Shown: positions 1 through 7,044, counted from the first letter of the stretch. The stretch is 32,904 nucleotides of DNA from a marine bacterium B5-7 (GCA_021604525.1 BQJD01000041.1:1-32904), one strand, 5' to 3'. Program-made: numbers and translations. Notes: a model not told the origin generated them from the sequence alone.

Positions 1-81
1 AGTGATGATATTCCACAATACGATGAATATGCGCCGCCAGAAGTTAGCATTACTGCGAGGAAAACTGATGGCGCCGCATAA
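1..81 (+). CDS. C-terminal end of a cassette gene (partial)
   Basis: An open frame enters from the left edge and runs 26 codons to TAA at 79-81. The stop lies inside the R'' box (GCATAAC) of the first attC-like site, which is where integron cassette genes commonly terminate and is the main reason for believing this frame. The visible tail is hydrophilic (ends KTDGAA). Too little is present to assign a family. Confidence 0.5.
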   Translation, partial: SDDIPQYDEYAPPEVSITARKTDGAA

Positions 82-151
82 CAAACGCATGCAGTCTGAC
101 CAACAAACCGCTACGCGTTTTGTTGGCCGCTGATGCGGGGCTTTATATGGC
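76..151 (+). repeat. attC-like site 1 (R' box degenerate)
   Basis: R'' is GCATAAC (76-82). The arms CGCATGCAG and CTGATGC pair with one extrahelical base, and the centre forms a CCAACAAA / TTTGTTGG stem. The 51 bases at 86-136 match 3440-3490 with a single mismatch. The right-hand box reads TTTATAT, not GTTRRRY: the G of the conserved GTT triplet is a T, which would replace the AAC of the recombining bottom strand by AAA. The site is therefore recognisable but probably not recombinogenic. Confidence 0.75.
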
Positions 152-191
152 ACGTTTCCAAATCATTAGTATTTCGAGCACGGGTTAAACC

Positions 192-1263
192 ATGCCCATT
201 CCAAAGACGATGAAAGCAATGCTGTTAACCGGGCACGGTGGACCAGAAAAACTCGTGTTTGAGAATAACTGGCCGACCCCCGACATTGATGCAGACGAAG
301 TACTTGTTCGAGTTGGTGCCTGCGGTATTAATAATACAGATATCTGGGTTCGTGAAGGCGTCTATGGCGTATCTGATGATCCTGATGCTGTAGCTTCTTT
401 TTAGAGATAGTCCACTATCATTTCCAATTATTCAGGGTGCCGATATAGCGGGTATGATTGTTGGCTGTGGGGCTAATGTTGATTCCTCCCGAATCGGCCA
501 GCGCGTCATGATAGATTTTGGAATATATGTCGGGCCTGGAAGTGATATCCCAAACCACGATTACATCGGGTCGGGGCGACCCGGAGGCTTTGCTGAGTAC
601 GTAGCGGTTCCAGCAGAAAATGCCCATTATGTTGAGACATCTCTATCAGACATCGAACTTGCAACCTTTTGTTGTGCGTATATCACCGGGGAGCAAATGC
701 TCAGAAGAGCACGAGTCTCGGAGGGTGAAAGAGTTTTGGTAACCGGTGCCTCCGGAGGCGTCGGATCGGGTGTAGTCCAGCTTTGCAGGGCACGTGGCGC
801 AATCCCCTATGCCCTCGTTGGAGCCGGAAAAGAAGCAGCCGTAATTTCTATTGGTGCCGAAGCTACCATCACACGAGGTGAAGGCGATTTATCCGGGGCC
901 ATGGCGAAGCTCACAAATAACGAGCCAATCGATGTTGTCGTCGACACCGTGTCGGGCCCCCTGCTGCCTGACCGTATAGAAATCCTTAAACCACAAGGCC
1001 GGTACGTAACCTGCGGAGCAATGGGTGGTCCAATGGTTGAGATAGGTATGCGACGAATATATTTGAAAAACCTTGAATTACATGGCGCAACCCAAGGCAC
1101 TCGCAAAGATTTCGAGGCCGTCCTGAATTATGTCCTTTCAGGAAATATCAAACCATTGGTTGCAAAAATATTTGCGCTGGAGGATCTCGGATAGACACAA
1201 GAGGAATTTAAAAAGAAAGAGTTTGTTGGGAAGCTTGTTGTGGCCATCTCCCCATCAAATTAG
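192..1263 (+). pseudogene. Zinc-type alcohol dehydrogenase / quinone oxidoreductase (MDR family), broken by a frameshift and an in-frame stop
   Basis: The first frame (ATG 192, stop 402-404) gives an MDR N-terminus with GINNTDIWVREG. Homology resumes in the next frame with RDSPLSFPIIQGADIAG and continues through the Rossmann glycine motif VLVTGASGGVGSG to a TAG at 1192-1194. After that TAG the same frame still reads like the family C-terminus (TQEEFKKKEFVGKLVV) up to TAG 1261-1263. Removing one T from the T5 run at 398-402 and reading through 1192 would restore 356 residues, a normal MDR length. So there are two independent lesions, one a homopolymer indel and one a nonsense change. An intact enzyme would be a cytosolic NAD(P)H-dependent reductase; the substrate cannot be told. 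The gene lies between attC-like sites 1 and 2 and so forms one cassette. Confidence 0.85.
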
Positions 1264-1278
1264 CAATTATCATGTGCT

Positions 1279-1353
1279 ACATAACAAACGCATGCAGCCG
1301 GTTCAAAATGTTCGCAACGCTCTCATTTTGACCGCTGATGTAAAGCGTTATGC
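1279..1353 (+). repeat. attC-like site 2
   Basis: R'' ACATAAC (1279-1285) is followed by AAACGCATGCAG. A central stem GGTTCAAAATG / CATTTTGACC has one bulged base. The right arm is CCGCTGATG, and R' is GTTATGC (1347-1353). It sits 15 bases after the stop of the broken MDR gene. Arms match sites 1, 3 and 5 while the central stem differs, as expected for attC sites of one array. Confidence 0.75.
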
Positions 1354-1458
1354 CTTTGTCCAAAAACACATGAATTGAAGTGGGGTATCTTGATCGCGAA
1401 TGGATTGTGTTCGGACCTGAGACTGACTACTCAGTATCCCCGAATTCCTGCGCCAAGG

Positions 1459-1498
1459 CCATAACGAGCACTCCCAACGCCAGAGTATGGAGTTAGCC
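1459..1498 (-). repeat. Candidate short attC-like site at the 3' end of the minus-strand gene
   Basis: Read on the minus strand it starts GGCTAAC (1498-1492), whose TAA is the stop codon of the nuclease gene, and ends GTTATGG (1465-1459). An ACTCC / GGAGT stem lies between. At 40 bp it is shorter than known attC sites, which are usually about 57 bp or more, and it lacks the CGCATGC arm. Either it is a degenerate, inverted site or a chance match. Confidence 0.3.
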
Positions 1499-2551
1499 CA
1501 AATTCTCTCGGTAAGATACTTGGTGATTAGGAAAAGCCTCTAACAACTGATCAATTGCCTCGGCTGTCCGTGGTCCCCACATTTTTGTCAACGCAAAGGT
1601 TTTCCTGGCCGTATGAAATAGTTCATCCTCTTCAATATAGTAGCGCGTCGGATCAGATTTCTTCCCTTCTGATACTTGTTGCTCAGCCAATTGTTGTTTG
1701 AACTCTACGGCGCCTAAATTCCCTTCTATCACCCGAATAGAATTACCTCGCCATGCAAGAAGTTGGCGAATTTCTTCCGGGTCTACACCCTGGTCACATA
1801 GATACCGTATAACTTGATAGATCGCTCGGCGTTTCGGGAGTCGACTGAATGTCTGATCGCCAGCAATTACGTCAAATTTCGTGAGGTCCCTGGACTGAGT
1901 ACGGGCAACACGCTCAAGTCGTGACTTATTTCGAATCTGGATCTGGTACTCCTCGGCCTCTGGTAGAGGGATGACTTGCTGAACGTCCAACAGTAGTTGG
2001 TCACCATCCTGGTATGGTCGTAATCGCACACATCGAATGTCAAGGCTACGTTCATTAAGCCATAGTACTGAAGTGGTAACCTCCTTTGAAAACTCTGCAG
2101 AGGCAAGAATAATCCGAACGTCTTGCGCAAATTCTTCTTCATCTGGTTCATCCCATCCCAGAAATTCTAACAATAGGTCTCGTGCGTCACCCTCCTGTCC
2201 AGATTTACTCAAGTATGTTGCGAATACTTCAACAGCCCCACCGAAGGTCATGACAGACACCATGGCGGCATAACGAATTGCCTGTAATTCCATGTGACCA
2301 CCATCCTCCGTACGCTTGAGTTCAATAACTACCAAGTTGGCATCTTTATCAACTCCTAGTAGGTCAATCCTGCGACGGCTGTTGTCCCAATTTCCAAATT
2401 CTTCAGATATAACCAGAGTATCCGGTGAGATCACATCAATTTGTCTTTTGATCAATTGTTGAAGATGCTCTCGTTCCCTAAAGCCCGCATCGGAAAAGTT
2501 TGTTGCCTTGATTGGACTCAATCCTTTTTTTGTTACCTGGTAGATCGCCAT
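1493..2551 (-). CDS. Putative PD-(D/E)XK nuclease-like protein (NucS/DUF91-like), reverse-oriented cassette gene
   Basis: A 352-residue protein on the strand opposite to its neighbours. Residues 62-80 read IDLLG...LVVIELKR, giving D63, E77 and K79 in the spacing of a PD-(D/E)XK active site. E50/E51 precede it and a Q90xxRYAA motif follows, as in many nucleases of this fold. The C-terminal half is charged and matches no domain I can name. The ATG at 2549-2551 begins MAIYQVTKKG. No strong Shine-Dalgarno precedes it; the AT-rich stretch 2552-2590 is the only place for its promoter. Being antisense to the array it cannot use an integron promoter. A DNA-cleaving, defence-type role is inference only. 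The frame is intact, unlike most of its neighbours. Confidence 0.75.
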   Translation of the reverse strand: MAIYQVTKKGLSPIKATNFSDAGFREREHLQQLIKRQIDVISPDTLVISEEFGNWDNSRRRIDLLGVDKDANLVVIELKRTEDGGHMELQAIRYAAMVSVMTFGGAVEVFATYLSKSGQEGDARDLLLEFLGWDEPDEEEFAQDVRIILASAEFSKEVTTSVLWLNERSLDIRCVRLRPYQDGDQLLLDVQQVIPLPEAEEYQIQIRNKSRLERVARTQSRDLTKFDVIAGDQTFSRLPKRRAIYQVIRYLCDQGVDPEEIRQLLAWRGNSIRVIEGNLGAVEFKQQLAEQQVSEGKKSDPTRYYIEEDELFHTARKTFALTKMWGPRTAEAIDQLLEAFPNHQVSYRENLG

Positions 2552-2607
2552 TTAGTATTTCGTATAATTTTAAAGGCCAAAGAATAGCATCGTTCTGATC
2601 ATAGTTA

Positions 2608-2871
2608 TTGCAACAGTATAGTTTTAGCGACAGCTTTCGGATTGAAGTTCTAGTCGATGAAATGCTTGAAATTGCCGATAACTCCTCATACGACGATAAA
2701 GTTATCGAAACACCACGCGGCGAGAAACTTGTAGTCGACCATGAATCGATTCATCGGTCAAAGGTACCAATCGATACGCGCAAATGGCTCGCAGCGAAAT
2801 TAATGACCAAAAAGTATGGCGACCACACCCAGGTCAAGGCAGACGTGACAACACACAACCTTGATAAATAG
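2608..2871 (+). pseudogene. Phage terminase small-subunit C-terminal fragment
   Basis: The 87-codon frame starts at TTG 2608, just after an in-frame TAG at 2602-2604, and has no ribosome binding site. LVDEMLEIADN near residue 20 and the tail HRSKVPIDTRKWLAAKL followed by KKYGD match the C-terminal half of the Sf6 gp1-like small-terminase family, which recognises phage DNA for packaging. The N-terminal helix-turn-helix half of that family (full length about 150-170 residues) is absent, and the gap to the divergent nuclease gene is only 56 bp. I read it as a truncated phage-derived remnant inside the array, although a short expressed protein starting at an internal ATG (2662) cannot be excluded. 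Confidence 0.6.
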
Positions 2872-2964
2872 CCTGGAACAGGCACGCACGCATACCGAGG
2901 AAGTTCGGGGGGGAATTAAATGTGCAACGTCAACCCACCCACTAAATAAATTGAGGTAAATACC

Positions 2965-3420
2965 ATGAAGTTGAATCAATCTCAAAAAGCACTCAGAAAA
3001 ATTGGATTTTCATCTAGCCCACTAAAACGGATCGCCAATCTAAATACTGGTTCGCCAAGTCAGCTTCATCTTTTCTTTTATTCGAAATTATTAGGCAGAA
3101 ATGCAGAAGTTAAGCTTCATGCGATATTGTCTGATCACCCTCGCTCAGGTGAATAGTTCGATTGGTCACCAACGGTTCAAGGATTTCTTCTCGGTGCTAT
3201 CTTCGGTGTATCTGGTGTTATTCAAGTATCATGGCCCTTTGCTGCCGAATGCGAAAGTGCCAGTTTCATCGAAGGGACAGATTGGGTGCACGGATTTCTC
3301 GACCCCGAAAACAGATGGGCACTAGAATCAATGACTGGAATGGGTGGCGAATGAGCATTTGAGTTATTTAAAGAGTGGGATAAGTTTGCTTTAGAAAAAA
3401 TAAAAGAGAAAAAGAAATAG
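2965..3420 (+). pseudogene. Unknown small membrane protein, frame interrupted by two in-frame stops
   Basis: ATG 2965 is preceded by TTGAGG, an acceptable ribosome binding site. The frame runs 63 codons to TAG 3154-3156, then stays protein-like in the same frame for 65 codons to TGA 3352-3354 and for another 21 to TAG 3418-3420. The middle part contains one hydrophobic segment (GFLLGAIFGVSGVIQVSWPF). The last part is a lysine-rich helix (FELFKEWDKFALEKIKEKKK). Keeping one frame through both stops with sensible composition suggests a former protein of about 150 residues. I do not recognise a family. The final stop lies 10 bp before attC-like site 3, so this would be the last gene of its cassette. 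Chance continuity of frame is possible. Confidence 0.5.
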
Positions 3421-3429
3421 TATGAAAAT

Positions 3430-3504
3430 GCATAGCAATCGCATGCAGTCTAACCAACAAACCGCTACGCGTTTTGTTGGCCGCTGATGCTGGGCGTTAG
3501 GTGC
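3430..3504 (+). repeat. attC-like site 3 (R'' degenerate, R' intact)
   Basis: R'' is GCATAGC (3430-3436; TAGC where TAAC is expected). The arms CGCATGCAG / CTGATGC and the stem CCAACAAA / TTTGTTGG are as in site 1. R' is GTTAGGT (3496-3502), a full GTTRRRY match. The 51-base core at 3440-3490 is almost identical to 86-136, showing that the two sites are recent copies or are kept homogeneous. Confidence 0.78.
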
Positions 3505-3510
3505 GAGTCC

Positions 3511-3978
3511 ATGCATTCTACGTTCAAGCTGTTAATCGATTCCTTGGAACCATTATTCCAATCCTTGATGGATATGAATCCTGTGATCGTACAGAATCTC
3601 CCGCGCGACATGCCAAAAGCTGGAAATTATCTGTTTTCGGAAGGCAATAGTCATTTGTACGTCGGTAGGACGAACTCGCTCAGAAAACGACTACAGACCT
3701 ATTGTCAACCTGGCTCAGGACACAACTCGGCAACTTTTGCTTTTCGATTGGCGCGCAAAGCCACCGGATTTCTGGAAGCAACCTACGCAAGGAAAGGTTC
3801 CAGGCAGCATCTTCAAGACGATCCAAGATTTGGACCGGTCTTTGTCGAGCAGAAGGCTAGAGTGAGAGATATGCAGGTTCGGTATGTGGAGGAAGAGGAA
3901 CAGATAAGGCAGGCGCTTCTTGAAATGTACGTAGCTGTAAGCTTGAAAACACCACATAATGACTTCGACAACCATTAG
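3511..3978 (+). CDS. GIY-YIG nuclease-family protein (cassette gene)
   Basis: A 155-residue protein from ATG 3511. An in-frame ATG at 3487 lies inside attC-like site 3, so the later start, 8 bases after the R' box, is preferred. GNYLF at residues 38-42 and LYVGRTNSLRKRLQTY at 49-64 are the GIY and YIG strands plus the following arginine helix of the GIY-YIG fold. A charged C-terminal helix (RYVEEEEQIRQALLEMY) follows. Family members cut DNA in repair, homing or restriction; the glutamate normally found late in the fold is not clearly placed, so activity is uncertain. TAG 3976-3978 lies just before short attC-like site 4. It is one of two intact complete genes in the array. Confidence 0.75.
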   Translation: MHSTFKLLIDSLEPLFQSLMDMNPVIVQNLPRDMPKAGNYLFSEGNSHLYVGRTNSLRKRLQTYCQPGSGHNSATFAFRLARKATGFLEATYARKGSRQHLQDDPRFGPVFVEQKARVRDMQVRYVEEEEQIRQALLEMYVAVSLKTPHNDFDNH

Positions 3979-3980
3979 GC

Positions 3981-4022
3981 GCCTAACCAGTAGATGAAGC
4001 GCCGCTTATATGGGCGTTGGAT
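3981..4022 (+). repeat. Short attC-like site 4 (42 bp)
   Basis: It starts GCCTAAC (RYYYAAC, perfect) and ends GTTGGAT (GTTRRRY, perfect). The interior is AAGC-GCC-GCTT with weak flanking pairing. It follows the GIY-YIG stop by 2 bp and precedes the next cassette start by 22 bp, exactly where an attC should be. At 42 bp it is unusually short and lacks the CGCATGC arm of the other sites. The left box is also half of the palindrome TTAGGCGCCTAA (3976-3987). Confidence 0.5.
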
Positions 4023-4044
4023 AATAACCCCCCCGAGAACTTAA

Positions 4045-4891
4045 ATGAACCCAATATCAAATACTGCGTATTACTGTTGTGGTGTCAGGATGGAGGATGC
4101 TAAAAAAGTTCGCTCAACCTGTAATGACGTGTACGCAGAAAGATTTATGGATGAGAGAGGTAGGCAAATATTTGAACCTTTCAAATCCGAGAAAATGCCC
4201 AACATTTCGAATATTACCAGGTGTCGACTGATCGACGATTATCTGTTGTCCGAATTAGCCGAGAATAACCAACTGACTATTGTAACTATTGGAGCAGGAT
4301 TCGATACTCGACCATATCGATTAATGGGGGGCAATTGGTTAGAAATCGACGAGCCACAGATAATAGGCTACAAAAACGAAAAATTGCCAGTAGAGGAAAT
4401 GTACTAACCCACTTAAACGCATTTCCATAGACTTCGAGCATGAATCGTTGATAGGGAAACTTGTACAAGTATGCAACGAGGAGCATACGATTTTTGTCAT
4501 TGAGGGCGTATTCATGTATCTGGAACCAGAAGCTATTACAACCACCATTAGCACTATCCAGGGGCTTTATCCCAAGCATGAGCTGTATTGTGATTTAATG
4601 ACAAAAAAGTTTTTTACCAGGTTTGCGCAGAGAGTGCATTCAAAGCTCGTTGCATCTGGCGGTACGTTTTCGGAACGGCCTGATACGCCGGAAGAAATTT
4701 TTATTCAGCATGGTTACAAAAAGATCGAAAGCATGCCAATGTTCAGACGAGCAAGAGAGCTAGGTATTCTTTGGGACGAAGTTAAGATTCCAAAATTTGT
4801 GAGCTGGTTGATGCTAAACGTGTTTTTGAAAGATTTAAATGGCTATGCGGTGCATCGTTTCAATTTTGAAAAACACCGAACATTCATCTAA
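4045..4891 (+). pseudogene. Leucine-carboxyl-methyltransferase-like SAM methyltransferase, frameshifted
   Basis: The first frame (ATG 4045 to TAA 4405-4407) gives the LCM-family N-terminus NTAYYCCGVRMEDA, then the SAM-binding motif TIGAGFDTRPYRL and EIDEPQIIGYK. The second frame continues it with TNPLKRISIDFEHESL, VIEGVFMYLEPEAI and the family C-terminus to TAA 4889-4891. Removing one A from the run at 4397-4399 joins the halves into a 281-residue protein of normal family length. Proteins of this family methylate carboxyl groups of small molecules or proteins; the substrate here is unknown. The stop codon lies within the R'' box of attC-like site 5. It is a single-indel pseudogene unless the base is a sequencing error. 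Confidence 0.82.
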
Positions 4892-4948
4892 CAAACGCAT
4901 GCCGTCGGACGCGGCAGAGCCGCGCCGCTGATGCGAAGCGTTTAGGGC
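4886..4948 (+). repeat. attC-like site 5 (last of the array)
   Basis: ATCTAAC (4886-4892) is followed by AAACGCATGCCG. A GC-rich stem GCGGC-AGA-GCCGC lies in the centre, then the right arm GCTGATGCG and GTTTAGG (4940-4946). The left box supplies the stop codon of the methyltransferase. No further site follows, and 4949-5176 shows neither a gene nor a repeat I can support, so this marks the array boundary. Confidence 0.75.
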
Positions 4949-5176
4949 CTGAATGAAGTTTGTGCATTGATTCATACTTATAGTATTACGGACCACAATT
5001 TCAGGCTGCGGAACAGTAAGCTTTGAGGGCGTAAGCAGTATCAATCCATGGCACGGAATTCTGAACACTACCTCAAGCACCAAGGTGTTCTTGTAACAAT
5101 AACGATTGCGCGCTTTGACCGCGGTTACGCACAACGGCACAATGGCGTGTCATGTTTGGCCGATAATTCTTAACTC

Positions 5177-5647
5177 ATGCAATCCTTACGATACGCACGC
5201 TACATCACCACCCTATTCATGGTGGTTACCCTCGCGCTTGGTGGCTGCGTTTCAACCGGTGTTTCGAGAACATCCACCGAGGCGGTTGCCGATCAGCTTA
5301 TGCGACATTACCAGGTGTGGTATGCAACCCCATATCGTTTTGGTGGCAATAGTCGATCCGGTATCGACTGTTCCGGATTTGTACAGCAGACCTACCGGAC
5401 GGTGTTCAAGCGGGAATTGCCACGCACCACCGAAGAGCAGGCGGATCTCGGCCGGCGTGTATCACGTAACAATCTCGTCGTCGGTGATCTGGTGTTCTTC
5501 AAGACCGGCTGGTTCAAATATCATGTGGGTGTGTATGTCGGCCGCGATCGATTCATACACGCTTCCGAGAGTCGCGGCGTTATCGAGTCCTCGCTGAATT
5601 CATCCTATTGGTCGAAGCACTACTGGAAGGCACGCCGGCTTGGCTGA
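5177..5647 (+). CDS. NlpC/P60-family lipoprotein (MepS/Spr-like peptidoglycan endopeptidase)
   Basis: A 156-residue lipoprotein. A signal peptide ends in the lipobox LGGC with Cys24 lipidated, so it is probably anchored in the outer membrane. The NlpC/P60 domain follows: YRFGG at 53-57, the nucleophile Cys65 in DCSGF, His116 in YHVGVYVG and His128 in FIHASES form the catalytic triad. Length and layout match MepS-type D,D- or L,D-endopeptidases that cut peptide cross-links during wall growth. The start is the only ATG placing the signal peptide correctly; no good ribosome binding site precedes it. The DksA-like gene follows after 12 bp and is probably cotranscribed. Confidence 0.92.
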   Translation: MQSLRYARYITTLFMVVTLALGGCVSTGVSRTSTEAVADQLMRHYQVWYATPYRFGGNSRSGIDCSGFVQQTYRTVFKRELPRTTEEQADLGRRVSRNNLVVGDLVFFKTGWFKYHVGVYVGRDRFIHASESRGVIESSLNSSYWSKHYWKARRLG

Positions 5648-5659
5648 CAATAATTATTC

Positions 5660-6037
5660 ATGTCTGAAGCGACTAAATCACCGGATGATTCATCATCCAA
5701 TCATGACGAGACCTGGTTCAGGCAACGGCTGGAAGCCCGCCGCGCGGAACTCATCGCCATAAGCGCACAAGAAGATCGATCGACTATTGAACTCGATCAA
5801 ACCCGAGTCGGACGACTGTCGCGCATGGACGCGATGCAGGGACATGAGATGCATCTTGAATCGAAGCGTCGTGTGAAGATAGATCTTGCCCGGATTGCCA
5901 GCGCATTGCAGCGACTCGATGACGGCGAATTTGGCGAGTGTCTGGACTGTGGTGAAAATATCGCACCGGGACGTCTCGAAATCGATCCTGCGGCGGCGCT
6001 GTGTGTCGCTTGCGCCGAGGTGCGCGAGAATCGCTGA
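5660..6037 (+). CDS. DksA/TraR-family C4 zinc-finger protein
   Basis: A 125-residue protein with a long, charged N-terminal helical part (20-90) and a C-terminal C4 zinc finger: Cys94, Cys97, Cys115, Cys118. The motif DQTRVGRLSRMDAMQ at about 46-60 is typical of the shorter DksA-like paralogues, which bind RNA polymerase through its secondary channel. The acidic tip of true DksA is not evident, so it is more likely an auxiliary family member than DksA itself. Its TGA overlaps the ATG of the next gene (TGATG at 6035-6039), which implies translational coupling. Confidence 0.88.
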   Translation: MSEATKSPDDSSSNHDETWFRQRLEARRAELIAISAQEDRSTIELDQTRVGRLSRMDAMQGHEMHLESKRRVKIDLARIASALQRLDDGEFGECLDCGENIAPGRLEIDPAAALCVACAEVRENR

Positions 6038-6570
6038 TGCGTATCTGGACGGTCGGTCATAGCAATCGCGACCTCGATTATTTCATTCAGATGCTCAGGC
6101 AGCATCACATCGAATGCCTGGTGGATGTACGTCGTCAACCGGTATCACGGCGATTTCCGTGGTTTGAAGGTGATGTGTTGCGTAATCACATCGAGAACGC
6201 GGGACTGCGTTATCACTTCGCTGGCGTCAATCTCGGTGGCCGTCGTAACAGCGTGGTTAATAGTCCCAATATCGCTGTTAAGGGTTTTTGGCGCGGCTAT
6301 GCCGATCACATGCAAACAGATGCGTTTTTGCAATCGATCGGGCGGTTAAAAAATCTTGCCGAAGCCATGACCGTGGCAGTCATGTGCGCCGAGGGCGACC
6401 CGGATCACTGCCATCGATCAATGATCGCGGACTACCTTTATTTCGAGAGGGTGGAGACGATTCACATTATCGATACCGAGACATGCCGGACACATACCCC
6501 TAATCCGTTAGCGAGACCCCTGACCACAGGCATCGTTTACGACCGGAATCAAACGCTGTCGATATGCTGA
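6037..6570 (+). CDS. DUF488 family protein
   Basis: A 177-residue protein beginning MRIWTVGHSNRDLDYF. It has the DUF488 landmarks: an N-terminal TVGHSN strand, LVDVRRQPVSRRFP at 33-46, GVNLGGRR near 68 and the C-terminal CAEGDPDHCHRSMIADYL. The family is widespread, often beside DNA-repair or regulatory genes, and has no agreed biochemical role; the conserved Cys-His pairs suggest a metal or catalytic site. The ATG at 6037 is used because it overlaps the preceding stop; an in-frame upstream TTG/GTG extension would run into the DksA-like gene. It is the last gene of the 5177-6570 operon and is followed by a terminator. Confidence 0.85.
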   Translation: MRIWTVGHSNRDLDYFIQMLRQHHIECLVDVRRQPVSRRFPWFEGDVLRNHIENAGLRYHFAGVNLGGRRNSVVNSPNIAVKGFWRGYADHMQTDAFLQSIGRLKNLAEAMTVAVMCAEGDPDHCHRSMIADYLYFERVETIHIIDTETCRTHTPNPLARPLTTGIVYDRNQTLSIC

Positions 6571-6620
6571 CTTGTCAACAGACATGTGATCGTCCTTCAA
6601 TGCGAGGCTCGTAAAATAAA

Positions 6621-6657
6621 AAAACCCTGAAGAACCGTTCAGGTCCAACAGGGTTTT
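6621..6657 (+). terminator. Intrinsic terminator of the nlpC-dksA-DUF488 operon
   Basis: AAAACCCTG (6621-6629) pairs perfectly with CAGGGTTTT (6649-6657), and a nested CCTGAA / TTCAGG stem lies inside. The A-run on one side and the T-run on the other allow termination in both directions. It lies 51 bp after the DUF488 stop. Confidence 0.75.
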
Positions 6658-6660
6658 GGC

Positions 6661-7044
6661 AGGCTTTTTGGGTTTACTCCCATTTATCGCCCGTTATTTT
6701 TTCTATATCGCCTTTATAGTTGTACCGGCGTGTCGTCCTTGCTATCCAATTCCGTGTAGCCGGTGGTTTGTCTGTACCCCGTACAACCCGCATGGGTTGC
6801 GTCACACTCCGCAACAATTCAAGTTACGTCCGGTCGGAAGGTGAATATCGCGAACGATACCCCCGATCATTTCCGTGTCGCAGCCGACGGTCAGGCACAA
6901 AAAAACCGGTGACCTTAAACGGTTCCCGGCGAGCAGTGGGCGCCAACACCATACGAATGCGTATCTGTTGGCGGCAACCCGGCTGTCTCGATTGAGATCC
7001 GTGGCTTTCCGTCCTCGCCTCGCGACGAGTTTGGCTTACGATAA
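6661..7044 (+). other. Intergenic stretch with a possible decayed coding frame
   Basis: The 555 bp between the DUF488 and ubiB genes has no acceptable intact gene. One frame, however, looks protein-like from about 6781 to TAA 7042-7044: it includes ATIQVTSGRKVNIAND and, later, VPGEQWAPTPYECVSVGGNP. It is broken by TAG 6757-6759, TGA 6910-6912 and TAA 6916-6918. Composition is unlike the arginine-rich shadow frames. It may be a relic of a small exported protein. I could not name a family, and chance is a real alternative. 7045-7125 shows nothing I can support. Confidence 0.3.

Larger units (their letters stand above)
1..4948 (+). mobile_element. Integron-type gene cassette array, distal end
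   Basis: Four attC-like sites (76-151, 1279-1353, 3430-3504, 4886-4948) and two weaker short ones (1459-1498, 3981-4022) punctuate unrelated, mostly plus-strand genes. Each long site has an R''-like box at the left (TAAC or TAGC), a shared CGCATGC / GCTGATG arm pair with one extra base on the left arm, a variable central stem and an R'-like box at the right. Two genes end at a TAA inside R'' (79-81 and 4889-4891), as is typical of cassettes. Inferred cassette limits at the R' GTT positions are about 142, 1346, 3495, 4015 and 4939. No intI or attI is visible; given site orientation they would lie to the left. Beyond 4948 the sequence returns to ordinary chromosomal genes. It could be a sedentary chromosomal integron or a cluster of attC sites lacking an integrase. 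Confidence 0.75.

Noticed and set aside
1-4948. TAG or TGA recoding as an explanation for the in-frame stops
   Set aside because: TAG ends the intact GIY-YIG and ynbE genes and TGA ends the intact ubiE, ubiJ, dksA-like and nlpC genes, so both are ordinary stops in this genome.
76-4948. The repeated elements as a CRISPR array or REP/BIME elements
   Set aside because: Spacing is 0.5-2.1 kb with genes between, the central stems differ and the ends carry recombination-box consensus, which fits attC and not CRISPR or REP.
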